DNA of 64,000 nt from Catenuloplanes atrovinosus (GCF_031458235.1 NZ_JAVDYB010000001.1:2997001-3061000), one strand, 5' to 3'; shown: positions 31,671-41,444, counted from the first letter of the stretch. The notes: generated by a model from the letters alone, not told the origin. Made by a program: numbers and translations.

Positions 31671-32158
31671 CCCGGATCGCCGCGATGACCGACGCGCACG
31701 CCGCCCCGGTCCTCGACATCTACCGGCTCGGCATCGAGACCGGCCACGCCACCTTCGAGACCACACCGCCCGACTGGCCCGCGTTCACCACGTCCCGGCT
31801 GCCCGGCCACCGGTTCGTCGCCCTCGACGACACCGGCACCGTCACCGGCTGGACCGCGTGCAGCCGCGTCTCCGACCGCTGCGCCTACGCCGGCGTCGTC
31901 GAGCACTCCGTCTACGTCCACCCCGCCGCGCACGGCCGCGGCGTGGGAAAGGCACTGCTCACCGCGCTGATCGCGTCCACCGAGGCGGCCGGCGTCTGGA
32001 CCATCCAGTCCGGCGTCTTCCCGGAGAACACCGCCAGCCTCGCCCTGCACGCCAGCTGCGGCTTCCGCATCATCGGCACCCGCGAACGCGTCGGCCGCCA
32101 CCACGGCACCTGGCGCGACGTCATCGCCATCGAACGCCGCAGCTCGGTCGTCACCTGA
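31667..32158 (+). CDS. ArsN1/PAT-like N-acetyltransferase
   Basis: 163-residue GNAT of the phosphinothricin acetyltransferase family: ETGHATFETTPPDWPAF, EHSVYVHPAAHGRGVGKALL (acetyl-CoA loop), FPENTASLALHASCGFRIIG and GRHHGTWRDVIAIERR. In arsenic loci such enzymes (ArsN1) acetylate arsinothricin, an organoarsenical antibiotic. The ATGA overlap with arsR makes this role more likely than generic phosphinothricin or methionine-sulfone detoxification, but it remains inference. Confidence 0.82.
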   Translation: MTRIAAMTDAHAAPVLDIYRLGIETGHATFETTPPDWPAFTTSRLPGHRFVALDDTGTVTGWTACSRVSDRCAYAGVVEHSVYVHPAAHGRGVGKALLTALIASTEAAGVWTIQSGVFPENTASLALHASCGFRIIGTRERVGRHHGTWRDVIAIERRSSVVT

Positions 32159-32165
32159 TACCGCC

Positions 32166-33119
32166 GTGCGCCCCCGACTGATCGCGGAGGCCGCCCGCGC
32201 CGACGTGGGCGTCGCGTCCGCCGTCCGTACCGGCGGCGGCTGGCTGACGATCGACCGGCCACGTGGCGTCGTCCGCATCCTCGACCCGCTGCTGCGTCCG
32301 GTCGCGGAAATGCCGGCCCGGGGACACGTCACCGCCGACGCCACCCGGACCGCCCACACCCACGACGACACGATAACCGTCACGGACCTGCGCGGCCGCG
32401 TCCTGTGGCAGCACGCCGAGGCCGGTGTCACCGCGTGCCACCTGGACCGGCGGGACCGGCTGTGGTGGCTGCACCACGCCGGCACGGGCCCGCCGACGAT
32501 GCTGTCCGCGGCCGACGCACAGACCGGCCGCGCGCTGGGCACGACCAGCCTCGGCGCCGCCTACGGCGACGTCTGCTGGCACGACGACCCGGCCGGCAGA
32601 TGGATCGGCATCGCCCTGACCCCATCCGATCCAGGTGCGCACCGCGTCAGCATGATCGTCCGGCTGGCCGGCGGCACGCTGACCGTCACACCACTGGCCG
32701 AGACGTCGATGACGGGCTTCGCCCGGAGCGGTGGCCGGATCCTGTGCATGCCGCGGTGGCGGCTGCAGGTGCGCGACACCGTCACCGGACGCCCGGTGAC
32801 CACCCGCACCGCGGACCGGCTCGGCCTCGGCGAGCGAGCCCGTCTGACCGGCGCGTTCTTCGCCGTCACGGACGATCTGGCGATGTCCGCGGTGCGCGTC
32901 GACCACCACGCCGAGGAGGAGACGCACGTCCTGCTGTCGGTGCAGACTTTGCAGCCCCGGTCCGTCATCCGCTATCCACACCCGGCCGCGCAGGCCGGGC
33001 CGTACCGATCCGGCGAACCCGGCACCTGGCTCACCGTGTCCGCCGATGCGCTCCACGTCTGGCGTGTGGACGGGCCGCTCGACCTCGATCCGCTACCAGG
33101 GCAGCTGGTTCTCTTCTGA
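32166..33119 (+). CDS. Probable beta-propeller-like protein, unknown
   Basis: 317 residues without signal peptide or membrane segment. Repeated strand patterns ending in Trp or aromatic residues (GGWLTIDRPRGVVRILDPLL, VTDLRGRVLWQHAEAG, DRRDRLWWLHH, ADALHVWRVDGPL) suggest a WD40-type or similar propeller. No catalytic motif is seen. The GTG start is 7 bases after the acetyltransferase stop, so it may be read with the ars genes, although no arsenic-related role is known. Confidence 0.6.
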   Translation: MRPRLIAEAARADVGVASAVRTGGGWLTIDRPRGVVRILDPLLRPVAEMPARGHVTADATRTAHTHDDTITVTDLRGRVLWQHAEAGVTACHLDRRDRLWWLHHAGTGPPTMLSAADAQTGRALGTTSLGAAYGDVCWHDDPAGRWIGIALTPSDPGAHRVSMIVRLAGGTLTVTPLAETSMTGFARSGGRILCMPRWRLQVRDTVTGRPVTTRTADRLGLGERARLTGAFFAVTDDLAMSAVRVDHHAEEETHVLLSVQTLQPRSVIRYPHPAAQAGPYRSGEPGTWLTVSADALHVWRVDGPLDLDPLPGQLVLF

Positions 33120-33157
33120 TCGCCCGCGCCCGCTCGCTGAGGCCGGATGCGGCGGTG

Positions 33158-34822
33158 TCAGGCCGGGGGTGCCCACCAGCGGGCCAGGGCCGCGGTGGCC
33201 GGGTCGTCGGAGGATTGCAGGGCCGGCCACGGGTCGCCGGTGAGGGTGGCCTCGCCGGCGTAGTCGAGCAGGTCGTCGGGGGTGACGGTCGGCTCGGCGG
33301 TGGAGAGGGGGTCGGTCCAGGCGGCCAGGTCGGCGGGGGAGAGGCCGTCCGCCAGGTCGCCGAGGAGGTCGGGGTCGATCCACGGGGGGCCGTCGACCGG
33401 GTCCGGGGTGTCCATGGCGAGGTCGGGCGGGAACGTGTCCCACTGGGCACCCTCGCCGTGGTCGGCCAGGTCGGGGTCGACGCCGACCGGTGGGGTCGAG
33501 CCGTAGTCCTCCTCCGACAGCGGGGCGTCGTCAGGATCAAAATCATCAGCGGGTACGAAGGAGTCGTCCGTGGACGGGAGGACCTCCGGGGTGCCGCCGG
33601 TGTAGGCGTCGCCGAAGCCCTCGGTCGCGGGCGGGTCCGGCTGCTCGCCGCCGCCGGTGCCGGACGAGTCCGTGGCGTCGCCGGCGTACGCGTCGCCGAA
33701 ACCCTCGGTGGCGGGCTGCTCGCCGCCTCCACCGGTGCCGGAGACGTCCGCATCGGCGGCGGTAGCCGCAGTCTCGGGGATCTCCCCGTCGGCGGGCGGC
33801 AAGTCGGCAGGCGGGGCACCGGCATCGAGCGCCGGGTCCGGCACGCCACCGGCGGGCGCGGACGCCTCGGGCAACTCCTCGTCCGCCGGCGGCACGTAGC
33901 CCGCGGTCTCCCCGCCGTCGGATGCCGGGCCCGGCTGAGTTCCGGCGGCCTCGCCGCCGTCGAGCGCCAGGTCCGGCCGAGCCGTAGCGGGCGCAGCGGT
34001 CTCGTCGGTGTCCAACGCCGGGTCCGGGCGGGACTCGCCGGCCTCGGAGGTCTCCCCGTCGGCGGGCGGCACGTCGGCGCCGGACGCCGATTCCGGCTGT
34101 CCGGTGGGCGCGGCGGCCTCGGGGATCTCCCCGTCGTCGAACGACGGGTCCGGCACGGGCGCCGCCGCCTCGGGAGTCGGTTCGCCGGAGGCATCGCCGG
34201 CGTAGAGCGACGAGTCGGCGGCGGCCTGGTCGGCGTCGGACGGCTGTTCGGACGCGGTGTCGTCGGCGCCGGGCGCCGGGTCCGGCGGGACGAGGCCGGG
34301 CGGGCCGATCGGATCGCCGAGCGACGGACCCGCCGGTCCCGGCGTCGTCGTGCCCGGCTCGGCCGCCGGCTCCGAGTCACCGAAACCCTCGGTCGCGGCC
34401 GGGCCATCGGAACCCGCCGGGTCGGACGACTCGCCGGAGGACGACTCGCCGGAACCGGAACCGGAGCCGGAACCAGAGCCGGAGCCCGAATCGGAACTCT
34501 CCGGGTCCGAGACATACGGATCGTCCGCGGCCCCGAAGCCCTCCGTGTACTCGAACGACTCCCCGCCCTCGCCCGCCGACGCGGCGAACGGGTCGTCCTC
34601 GCTGAACGGTGCCTCCCCGAAGCCCTCCTCCGCCACGCCGGCGTCCGCCGCCTCGTCCGCGCCGGTGGACCCGGACGGGACCGGCACGTCCTCGAACGAC
34701 GGCAGGTCGTCGCCGGCCGGGTCGTACGGTGCGTTCGAGTAGAGCGGGGCGCCGGAGTCCGTGACGTCGCCGGTGGTGTCGTCCTCCGGCGGCTCGCCGC
34801 CGGGCCAGTCCTGGTCGGTCAC
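33158..34822 (-). CDS. Long acidic disordered protein of the dynamin operon
   Basis: 554 residues, extremely rich in Asp, Glu, Pro, Ala, Gly and Ser with almost no Lys or Arg: predicted disordered. An ATEGFGDA-like motif recurs at least five times, and PADGEIPE/PDPALD segments also recur; a Ser-Gly run lies near residue 105. The last ~80 residues are more ordered, with WIDPDLLGDLADGLSPADLA and the terminal ALARWWAPPA. GTG start overlaps the dynamin stop (GTGA). The antisense frames are long but are shadows. It may act as a scaffold or partner for the GTPases. Confidence 0.75.
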   Translation of the reverse strand: MTDQDWPGGEPPEDDTTGDVTDSGAPLYSNAPYDPAGDDLPSFEDVPVPSGSTGADEAADAGVAEEGFGEAPFSEDDPFAASAGEGGESFEYTEGFGAADDPYVSDPESSDSGSGSGSGSGSGSGESSSGESSDPAGSDGPAATEGFGDSEPAAEPGTTTPGPAGPSLGDPIGPPGLVPPDPAPGADDTASEQPSDADQAAADSSLYAGDASGEPTPEAAAPVPDPSFDDGEIPEAAAPTGQPESASGADVPPADGETSEAGESRPDPALDTDETAAPATARPDLALDGGEAAGTQPGPASDGGETAGYVPPADEELPEASAPAGGVPDPALDAGAPPADLPPADGEIPETAATAADADVSGTGGGGEQPATEGFGDAYAGDATDSSGTGGGEQPDPPATEGFGDAYTGGTPEVLPSTDDSFVPADDFDPDDAPLSEEDYGSTPPVGVDPDLADHGEGAQWDTFPPDLAMDTPDPVDGPPWIDPDLLGDLADGLSPADLAAWTDPLSTAEPTVTPDDLLDYAGEATLTGDPWPALQSSDDPATAALARWWAPPA

Positions 34823-36750
34823 GGTGTTCCTCCAGCGGTTGAGGCGGTCGAGGCGGGCGCGGGCGGCTTGGCGGCGGTCTTGACGGCGGCGCTGGCGGAG
34901 CTGGGCGCCAGGCCGCGGGTCTTGGCGAGGACCTCGTCGACCTGCTTCACGCGGGCGCGCAGCGCGTCGCGTTCCGCGGTCAGCGCGGCCTTCTTCTTGG
35001 CGCGGGTGGCCTTGTCGGTGGCGAGCGCCTGGTCGATCTTGCCGATGTGTTCGTCGAGTTCCTTCAGGCGGCGCTCGATCGCGTCGTCGAGCGCGAGCGT
35101 CAGCGCGTACTGCAGGTCGGTGAAGCGGTGCGCGACCTCGTCGGTGAGCGCGGCCCGGGACTCGCCGATGACCTCGCGCAGCCAGACCTTGGCCTGCTGG
35201 CGGTCGCCGGCGACGCGGCGCTTGTAGAGGATGAACGCGCCCGCGGCCAGGCCGATGCCGACGCCGACGACCGGCAGCAGCAGGCCACCGCCGAGGACCG
35301 CGCCGGCGCCGAGCGCGGACGCGCCGGCCATCGCGCCGCGGCCGGCCATCATCGCGATGCCGCCGGCGGACAGCGCCACCATCACGTTGTCGGTGCCGGC
35401 GTCGCGCTGCGGCTTGGTGTTCAGCGCGTGCCCGAGCTGTGCGTTCAGCCGGCCGAGCACGTGCTGCAGTTCGGCGGGCGGGAACGCGTGCGACAGCACC
35501 TCCTCGCCGACCTGCCGGAACCGGCGTTCCAGGTCGGCGGAGAGCCGCAGCGACACCGCGTGCAGCGCCGCGTCGATGCTCTGCGGCAGCGCCTCCAGAT
35601 CGTTGCGCTTGAACTTGTCGAGCCGCCCGAGGTAGTCCTCCTGGATCTCCGACAGCGAGGTGCGCAGGCTGCTGGTGGACTCCACCCGGGCCCGCTGGAC
35701 GTGCGTGTTCAGCGCCAGGGACCACTGCCGCGAGTCGGTACGCTTGCGCGCCGCCAGCTGCTGCCGCTGCTCCTTGGCGCGCGCCGCGTCGGCCGGGTCC
35801 GGGTCGGTGGAGGTCATCTGCTCGCCCAGCGCCAGGTCCCGGCGGACCATCTCGGAGCGGATCGCGCGCAGCAGGTTCGCCCGGTCGAGCAGCCCGCGCC
35901 GGCCGGCGACCTGCCGCAGCGCCTTGGCCAACTCGTCGATGCGGGCCTCCTTGGCCAGCTCCGCGGCGACCTCCGGCGGCATCTGCGCGGCCGTCTCGGC
36001 CAGCCGGGCCGAGACCGGGAACCACGGCGAGTTGCCGAACCGGGGCGCGTGCGTCTTCAGGTGCGCCTTGTCGTCGGCCAGGATGGTCCGCCAGCCCGGG
36101 TACGCATCCGTCTTGGTCAGCGCGAACATCACCAGGTTGACGCGCTTGGACGCCTGGATGAGGAAGTCCAGCTCCGGCTTGGACAGCGGCGACGACGCGT
36201 CCACCACGAACAGCAGCGCGGTCGCCTGCTCGGCCGCGGCCAGCGCCACCTCCGCGTGCGCGGGATCGAGGCCGCCGGTGCCGGGCGTGTCGATCAACGT
36301 CAGGTGCTGCAGCAGCGGCGACGGGTAGCCGATCCGGATCCGCCGCGGCGGGCGGGCGCCGTCGGGCAGCACGCCGCCGGCCGTACCCCAGGTGACCAGG
36401 CCCTCGATGCCGATCTCGACCGGGTGTTCGTGGCCGGGCTGCCAGGCGCGGGCCTGCGGCGTGGGTGCCTCGGTCATCTCCAGGTACGCCGAGGTGGAGA
36501 CCGCGACGTCGACCGGGGACAGGCCGGGCGCCCCGATCAGCGCGTTGACCAGGGAGCTCTTGCCGCGCTTGGTCTCGCCGACGATGACGATGGCCGGCTT
36601 GTCCGACTCGCGGCGGGCGAGCACGTCCAGGTCCGCGGCCGCGTCCGGCTCGACCGAGCGCAGGTAGGCCAGGGCGCCGTCCGCGGTCGCGGCGAGCTGC
36701 CGGGCGAGCGCCTGCGCCGCCTCGGCGTTGCTCGGTTTCGGCGCGGTCAT
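34819..36750 (-). CDS. Dynamin-like GTPase with hydrophobic hairpin
   Basis: 643 residues. GTPase motifs: P-loop GETKRGKS (58-65), switch region STSAYLE, DTPG (154-157) and TKTD (212-215). A Gly/Ala-rich hydrophobic hairpin (GAGAVLGGGLLLPVVGVGIG and onward) near residues 460-515 could insert in the membrane, followed by a coiled-coil (ELDEHIGKIDQALATDKATR) and a Pro/Ala tail. Bacterial dynamins remodel or protect membranes. It overlaps its partner gene upstream (ATGA) and the acidic gene downstream (GTGA). The order resembles the paired DynA/DynB of Streptomyces and IniA/IniC of mycobacteria. Confidence 0.87.
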   Translation of the reverse strand: MTAPKPSNAEAAQALARQLAATADGALAYLRSVEPDAAADLDVLARRESDKPAIVIVGETKRGKSSLVNALIGAPGLSPVDVAVSTSAYLEMTEAPTPQARAWQPGHEHPVEIGIEGLVTWGTAGGVLPDGARPPRRIRIGYPSPLLQHLTLIDTPGTGGLDPAHAEVALAAAEQATALLFVVDASSPLSKPELDFLIQASKRVNLVMFALTKTDAYPGWRTILADDKAHLKTHAPRFGNSPWFPVSARLAETAAQMPPEVAAELAKEARIDELAKALRQVAGRRGLLDRANLLRAIRSEMVRRDLALGEQMTSTDPDPADAARAKEQRQQLAARKRTDSRQWSLALNTHVQRARVESTSSLRTSLSEIQEDYLGRLDKFKRNDLEALPQSIDAALHAVSLRLSADLERRFRQVGEEVLSHAFPPAELQHVLGRLNAQLGHALNTKPQRDAGTDNVMVALSAGGIAMMAGRGAMAGASALGAGAVLGGGLLLPVVGVGIGLAAGAFILYKRRVAGDRQQAKVWLREVIGESRAALTDEVAHRFTDLQYALTLALDDAIERRLKELDEHIGKIDQALATDKATRAKKKAALTAERDALRARVKQVDEVLAKTRGLAPSSASAAVKTAAKPPAPASTASTAGGTP

Positions 36751-38453
36751 CGATAGCCTCCGTGGTCGCGGGGGTACTGGTGCGGCGGGCCCGGCGGGAG
36801 GTGGTGCGGCGGGCCGGGGTAGCCGGGAGTGTAGGGGCCGGGCGCTCGGCCGTACCCCGGTGGCGGGGTCTGGGGTGGGGGTTGGTGCTGCCACGGCTGG
36901 CCGGGTGCGGCGCCGGAGACCGGGTGCGCCGAGTTCTGCCCGCGGATCTGCTGGGCGAGCAGGAAGAAGCCGCGGTGCGCGACCTGGGCGACGCGCGCCT
37001 GCGCGGGGCTGGCGCCGGCGACCGCGAAGACCCGCCACCGGTTCGCGGCGGCCAGCGCGGCCTGCGCGAGCTGCTCCACGTGCGCCTGCGGCATCTCCAG
37101 GATCCAGGCCGCGTCCGTGGTCAGCGCCAGCCGGGTCAGCTCGCGCTCCATCTGCTCGGGCAGCGCGACCGCGCCGGAGGTGACCGACTGGGCGGCCTCC
37201 AGCAGCCGCAGCCGATGGTATTCCGGCTGCTGGAGCACCCGCTCGATGGCGTCGCGGAGGACCTCGCGGTCCTGCTGGGCGCCCGCGTGCCCGGCGAGGC
37301 GCTCCAGGCTCGACAGCGCCCAGGCCGCCTTGATCGCGTCGGTGCGCCAGCGGAACGCCTGGTCGAGCGTGTTGCGCAGCCGGGCGAACCCGGAGGCCTG
37401 CAACAGCAGCCGGACCAGTTCGCCGGAGCCGAGGTCCGGCTTGGCCGCGAACTGGGCCAGCGCGAAGCCGATGCCGTACAGGTCGAGCAGGCTCAGCAGC
37501 CGCTCGCGCTGCGCCTTCGACACCGGGCAGGCGCGGTTGATGAACAGGTCGACCGAGGCCATCAGCACCATGCGCTCGGTCTGCGACAACCCGGCGAGGG
37601 TACGCAGCGCCTCGCAGTCGGCCGCGGTCAGCCGCCCGGCCTCGGTCGTCTCGGCCAGCAGGCCGGCGATCGGCACCACCTCGGAGACCACCCGGCGCAG
37701 CACGCCGGCCTGGTCGGAGGCGAGCGGCCCGGCGACCGGCCACGGGTCCGCGCCGCCGGCGACCAGCTTGTCGACCTTGTTGAACAGGCCGATCGAGTTG
37801 ATCGGGTTGCCGGACAGCCGCGCGGACACGGACTGGAACGTCGACAGCGCCGCTATGTCGTCCGCGCGCACGGCCTGGGTGAACACGTACAGCACGGCCT
37901 CGGCGCCGGACACCGCCGCGACCGAGTCGTCGTCGAGGTCGTCGTCGAGCGGCGCGTTCGGCCCGGCCGTCACCTGATCGGGTGTCAGGTACGCCTCGGA
38001 CGCCGCGGAGATCGACTGGTTGGTGGAGGACAGACCGGGGGTGTCGACCACGGTCAGGTCGCGCAGCCGGTCGCTGGTCAGCGTCACGTCCACGAACGCG
38101 ATCTCCTCGCGCGGCACGCCGAGCTGCATCGGGATCATGCCCGACTCCTCCAGCGGCCGGGACACCCGCGAGCCGTCACGGCGGACCACGTCGAGGCGGT
38201 CGGCGGTGCCGTACCGGAACTGGGTGACCACGCGCGTGCACTCGCCCACCGCGGTCGGCGCGACCCGGCGGCCGACGAGCGCGTTCACCAACGTCGACTT
38301 GCCGGCCTTGAGCCGGCCGGCGACCGCGACCCGCAGCGCCTCGTCCAGCCGGCGGCGGACCGCGAGCACCTGCTGCGCGCTCACCGGTGACAGGCGTGGA
38401 CCCACCTCGTCACAGAGCGCGGCGACCCGGTTGGTCAGGGGACCTTGCACCAC
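36747..38453 (-). CDS. Dynamin-like GTPase with Pro/Gly/Tyr tail
   Basis: 568 residues. Motifs: P-loop GRLKAGKST (46-54), a Thr switch in GECTRVVT (70-77), DTPG (137-140) and NKVD (~225). The central region is helical, and the last ~65 residues are a Pro/Gly/Tyr/His-rich tail (PPPGYGRAPGPYTPGYPGPP). Starts with two GTG codons, either usable. It lacks the hydrophobic hairpin of its partner, so the pair may form a heteromer in which one subunit anchors. First gene of a three-gene operon, divergent from the large LuxR-type regulator. Confidence 0.87.
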   Translation of the reverse strand: MVQGPLTNRVAALCDEVGPRLSPVSAQQVLAVRRRLDEALRVAVAGRLKAGKSTLVNALVGRRVAPTAVGECTRVVTQFRYGTADRLDVVRRDGSRVSRPLEESGMIPMQLGVPREEIAFVDVTLTSDRLRDLTVVDTPGLSSTNQSISAASEAYLTPDQVTAGPNAPLDDDLDDDSVAAVSGAEAVLYVFTQAVRADDIAALSTFQSVSARLSGNPINSIGLFNKVDKLVAGGADPWPVAGPLASDQAGVLRRVVSEVVPIAGLLAETTEAGRLTAADCEALRTLAGLSQTERMVLMASVDLFINRACPVSKAQRERLLSLLDLYGIGFALAQFAAKPDLGSGELVRLLLQASGFARLRNTLDQAFRWRTDAIKAAWALSSLERLAGHAGAQQDREVLRDAIERVLQQPEYHRLRLLEAAQSVTSGAVALPEQMERELTRLALTTDAAWILEMPQAHVEQLAQAALAAANRWRVFAVAGASPAQARVAQVAHRGFFLLAQQIRGQNSAHPVSGAAPGQPWQHQPPPQTPPPGYGRAPGPYTPGYPGPPHHLPPGPPHQYPRDHGGYR

Positions 38454-38609
38454 GATTGGTCAGCCGCCCGTCTTCTCAGCCACAATGGCAATGTTGCGGC
38501 GGTCGTCCCTCACCATCGCTTGGTCGATCCCTCCCGGCAGAGCGGTGGAGAGCGTCTGTGACACCCTCTAGTTGCGTGGCCCAAGACTATTAGGCCCTAC
38601 GGTACGAAT

Positions 38610-38627
38610 ATCCTGCCGGCGCAGGAT
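38610..38627. promoter_or_regulatory. Inverted repeat in the dynamin/LuxR divergent region
   Basis: ATCCTGC-CGGC-GCAGGAT, perfect 7 bp arms, in the 240-base intergenic region between the dynamin operon and the LuxR-type gene, just after a TACGGTACGAATAT stretch that may hold a -10 element. Candidate operator or 5' RNA hairpin. Confidence 0.4.
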
Positions 38628-38693
38628 CCCATGTTCGTGCCACCGTGCAACCGGCAGCATGGGCGGTGGCAGCGAGCTGGTGGGGGAGGACCC

Positions 38694-41444
38694 TTGCACG
38701 AGACAGAGTCAGCGGAGCAGGCCGGCACGCATGTGATGCTGCCACCGGACACCCGGGACGCGGCACCCGACGTGCTCTCCGAGGCACAACGGGCACTGGC
38801 CGAGCCCGGGCTGGTGGTGCTCACCGGCGGGCCCGGCAGCGGCCGCACCCGGCTGCTCGCGCGGCTCGGTGAGGCGTTCTCCGGCCCGGTGTTCGCCGGC
38901 GGCGGCCTGGCCACGCTCCGTGACGTGCCCGCGTTCGCGCTGACCCGGGCCGTGCGGGTCCGGCTGCCCGGGCACGACGCGCCGCTGCTGGCCGAGGCCG
39001 TGCGCGCCCGCGTCCGCGGCGGCCTGCTCGTGCTCGACGACCTGCAGTGGGCCGACCCGGTCACGCTCGCCGCGCTGCCGCTGATCGCCGCGCACACCCG
39101 CGTCGCGGTCGCGCTGCGCACCCCGCACCGGGTCCCCGGCCCGGCCCTCGCCGCGCTGCGCGCCGCCGCCGCGGCCTGGCTGGCCGTGCCACCGCTGACC
39201 TCGGCCGAGGCGTCCGCGCTGGTCTCCGGCGTCGCGCCCGGGCTGGACCCGGCCGCGGTCGCCGCCGTGGTGAGGCAGGCCGGCGGGTCCCCGCTCGCCT
39301 GCCAGGCGCTCGCCCGGCACGCCCAGCAGACCGGCGGAACCGGCGACGACGCCGGCGACCTGCGGCACGCGATCGCGGGCGCGCTCGCCGACCTGACCCG
39401 CCCGGCGCGCACCGCCATGGCCGCGCTCGGCCTGCTCGGGCGGCCCGTCCCGGCCGCGCTGCTCGGCTCCGGCGCGGCCGAGCTGGCCGACAACGGGCTG
39501 ATCGCGTCGCTGCCGTCCGCGATCCCGGCCGGCGACCCGGTCGAGTCGATCACCGGAACTCTTTCTGTCGTATCCGCGACAACCCGGCCGACCCGGGCGG
39601 ACCTCGGGATGGTCGCGGCCGTCTCGCCGTACGTGGCCGAGGTCGCCGCCGGCATGCTCGACGCGGACGCGCGTGCCGCGCTGCACCGCCGCCTGGCCCG
39701 GCTGGTCCCGCCGCGCGAGGCGGTCCGGCACCTGGCCGCGGCCGGCGACACCGACGAGGCGTACCGGATGGCGGTCTCCGCCGCCCGCACCACGAACCGC
39801 GCCGGTGAGCGCGCCGAGCTGCTGCTGCTCGCCTGCCGGCTGCCCGGCGCCGTGCCGGACGCCGAGGTCCGGGTCGCCGCCGCCCGCGCCGCGCTCGCCA
39901 CCGGCCAGCCCGCCGCCGCCGCGGCCGTGCTCGCGCCGCTGGAGCACGCGGTCGCCTTCGAGTCCACAGTGGTCGAGGCCCGGGTGCTGCGCGCGGAGGC
40001 GCTGCTGCAGGCCGGCGACCTCGACGGCGCCCGGCACAGCGCGGCCGGAATCCCGGCCGTGCTCGCGCCCGAGCTGCTCGCCGCGCGGGACCGGGTGCTG
40101 CTGCTGACCGACCTCGCCGACGACCCCGCCGTCGCGGTCGGCACCGCCGCGTCCGTGATCGCCCGGCACGGCGAGCAGCCGGCCCACACCGGGCTGCGGG
40201 CCGCGCTCGCCGCGGTCGCGGCCGCCCGCCGCGCGTACGGCTGGGAGAACGCGCTCGCGTCCGCCACCGCCGCGGCCGGCGACGCCGGGGACGCGCTGAC
40301 CGCCCGCTGGTCCGCGTGGGTGCTGGTGGAGACGCTCGCGGCGGACGGCCGGCTGCCGGAGGCCGCGCACCTCGCGCAGGTCGCGGCCGGCGCCTGCCAG
40401 GCCGACCTGGCCTACAGCTGGCAGACCCGGTTCGTCGCGGCCGGCCTGTGGGCCGCCGCGCTGCGCGGCCACGCGGTCACGGCCGTGCCGGCGCAGGCGC
40501 CCGCGCGGGCCGAGCCGGCCATCCCCGCGTTCGGCGCCGGACTGCCGTCGCCCGGCCAGCCGCCCCGCGGCGTCGCGACCGTCCCGGCGCAGCCGGCCGC
40601 GCCCAGCGTGGTCGAGCCGGTCCTGGCCGACCTGGTCGTGCACCGCGCCGGCGACCTGATGGACCGGTCGCTGCCCGCGCTCGCCCGCGCCTACGCCGCC
40701 GCCGCGGCCGGGCTGGTCGAGGCCGACGCCGGGCTGCTCGGCGCCGCCCGCGCCCGGCTGGACGCCGCGCCCCGCACGCCGGTCGCCGGCTGGGTCGCCG
40801 CCGAGATCGCCTGGCTGGACGGGCAGCCGGACCGGGCCGCCGGCTGGGACCCGGACACCGACCGGATCCCGCTGCTGTCCGGCCTGCACCGGATCACCGC
40901 GCGCTGGGCCGCACTGGACGGCGCGCCGATCGACGTGACCGGGCTGGAGTCCGCCGCCGGCGGCCCGACCGCGATCCACCAGACGCTGTCCGCGTGGGCC
41001 GCGTCCTCGGCCGCGGCGCCGTCCGCGTTCGCCGCGTCGGCCGCCGCCTGGTCCAGCGTGGTGCTGCGCGAGCAGGTCCGCTGCCTGATCGCGCAGGGCC
41101 TGCACGAGGACGAGTCCGACCTCGCCGTCCGCGCGCTGCTGACCGCGGAGGACCTGGCCGAGCGGGCCGGGCTGGTGGTGCTGCGCGGCCGGGCCCAGCG
41201 GGCGCTGCGCCGCCACTCGGTGCGCCGCGACATCCGCGGCCCGCGGGCCGGCGACGAGCTCACCGCCCGCGAGCAGCAGGTGATGCGGCTGGTCGCGGCC
41301 GGTGACCCGACCCGCCGGATCGCCGGTCAGCTCGGCGTCTCCGCGGAGACGGTGGAGACCCACATCCGTTCCGCCATGCGCAAACTCGGCGCCCGCACCC
41401 GTACCGAGGCAGCGGTCCGCGTCCGAGAGGCGCTGATGTCGTGA
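38694..41444 (+). CDS. Large ATPase-type LuxR regulator (LAL-like)
   Basis: 916 residues from a TTG behind a strong GGGGGAGGA; the ATG 14 codons later is an alternative. An N-terminal AAA/NB-ARC-like ATPase has Walker A GGPGSGRT (~45-52) and Walker B LLVLDDLQW. A long Ala-rich helical-repeat region (~270-840) follows. The C-terminus has a LuxR HTH: DELTAREQQVMRLVAAGDPT then RRIAGQLGVSAETVETHIRS. Such regulators integrate a ligand and ATP to activate transcription. Divergent from the dynamin operon, which is the likely target. Its stop overlaps the next gene (GTGA). Confidence 0.9.
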   Translation: MHETESAEQAGTHVMLPPDTRDAAPDVLSEAQRALAEPGLVVLTGGPGSGRTRLLARLGEAFSGPVFAGGGLATLRDVPAFALTRAVRVRLPGHDAPLLAEAVRARVRGGLLVLDDLQWADPVTLAALPLIAAHTRVAVALRTPHRVPGPALAALRAAAAAWLAVPPLTSAEASALVSGVAPGLDPAAVAAVVRQAGGSPLACQALARHAQQTGGTGDDAGDLRHAIAGALADLTRPARTAMAALGLLGRPVPAALLGSGAAELADNGLIASLPSAIPAGDPVESITGTLSVVSATTRPTRADLGMVAAVSPYVAEVAAGMLDADARAALHRRLARLVPPREAVRHLAAAGDTDEAYRMAVSAARTTNRAGERAELLLLACRLPGAVPDAEVRVAAARAALATGQPAAAAAVLAPLEHAVAFESTVVEARVLRAEALLQAGDLDGARHSAAGIPAVLAPELLAARDRVLLLTDLADDPAVAVGTAASVIARHGEQPAHTGLRAALAAVAAARRAYGWENALASATAAAGDAGDALTARWSAWVLVETLAADGRLPEAAHLAQVAAGACQADLAYSWQTRFVAAGLWAAALRGHAVTAVPAQAPARAEPAIPAFGAGLPSPGQPPRGVATVPAQPAAPSVVEPVLADLVVHRAGDLMDRSLPALARAYAAAAAGLVEADAGLLGAARARLDAAPRTPVAGWVAAEIAWLDGQPDRAAGWDPDTDRIPLLSGLHRITARWAALDGAPIDVTGLESAAGGPTAIHQTLSAWAASSAAAPSAFAASAAAWSSVVLREQVRCLIAQGLHEDESDLAVRALLTAEDLAERAGLVVLRGRAQRALRRHSVRRDIRGPRAGDELTAREQQVMRLVAAGDPTRRIAGQLGVSAETVETHIRSAMRKLGARTRTEAAVRVREALMS

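Noticed and set aside
32405-35227. 940-codon plus-strand ORF
   Set aside because: Antisense to the acidic protein and the dynamin gene; Arg/Gly-rich composition is typical of GC-rich shadow frames.
38597-40267. 556-codon minus-strand ORF
   Set aside because: Antisense to the LuxR-type ATPase; composed almost only of Ala, Ser and Arg.
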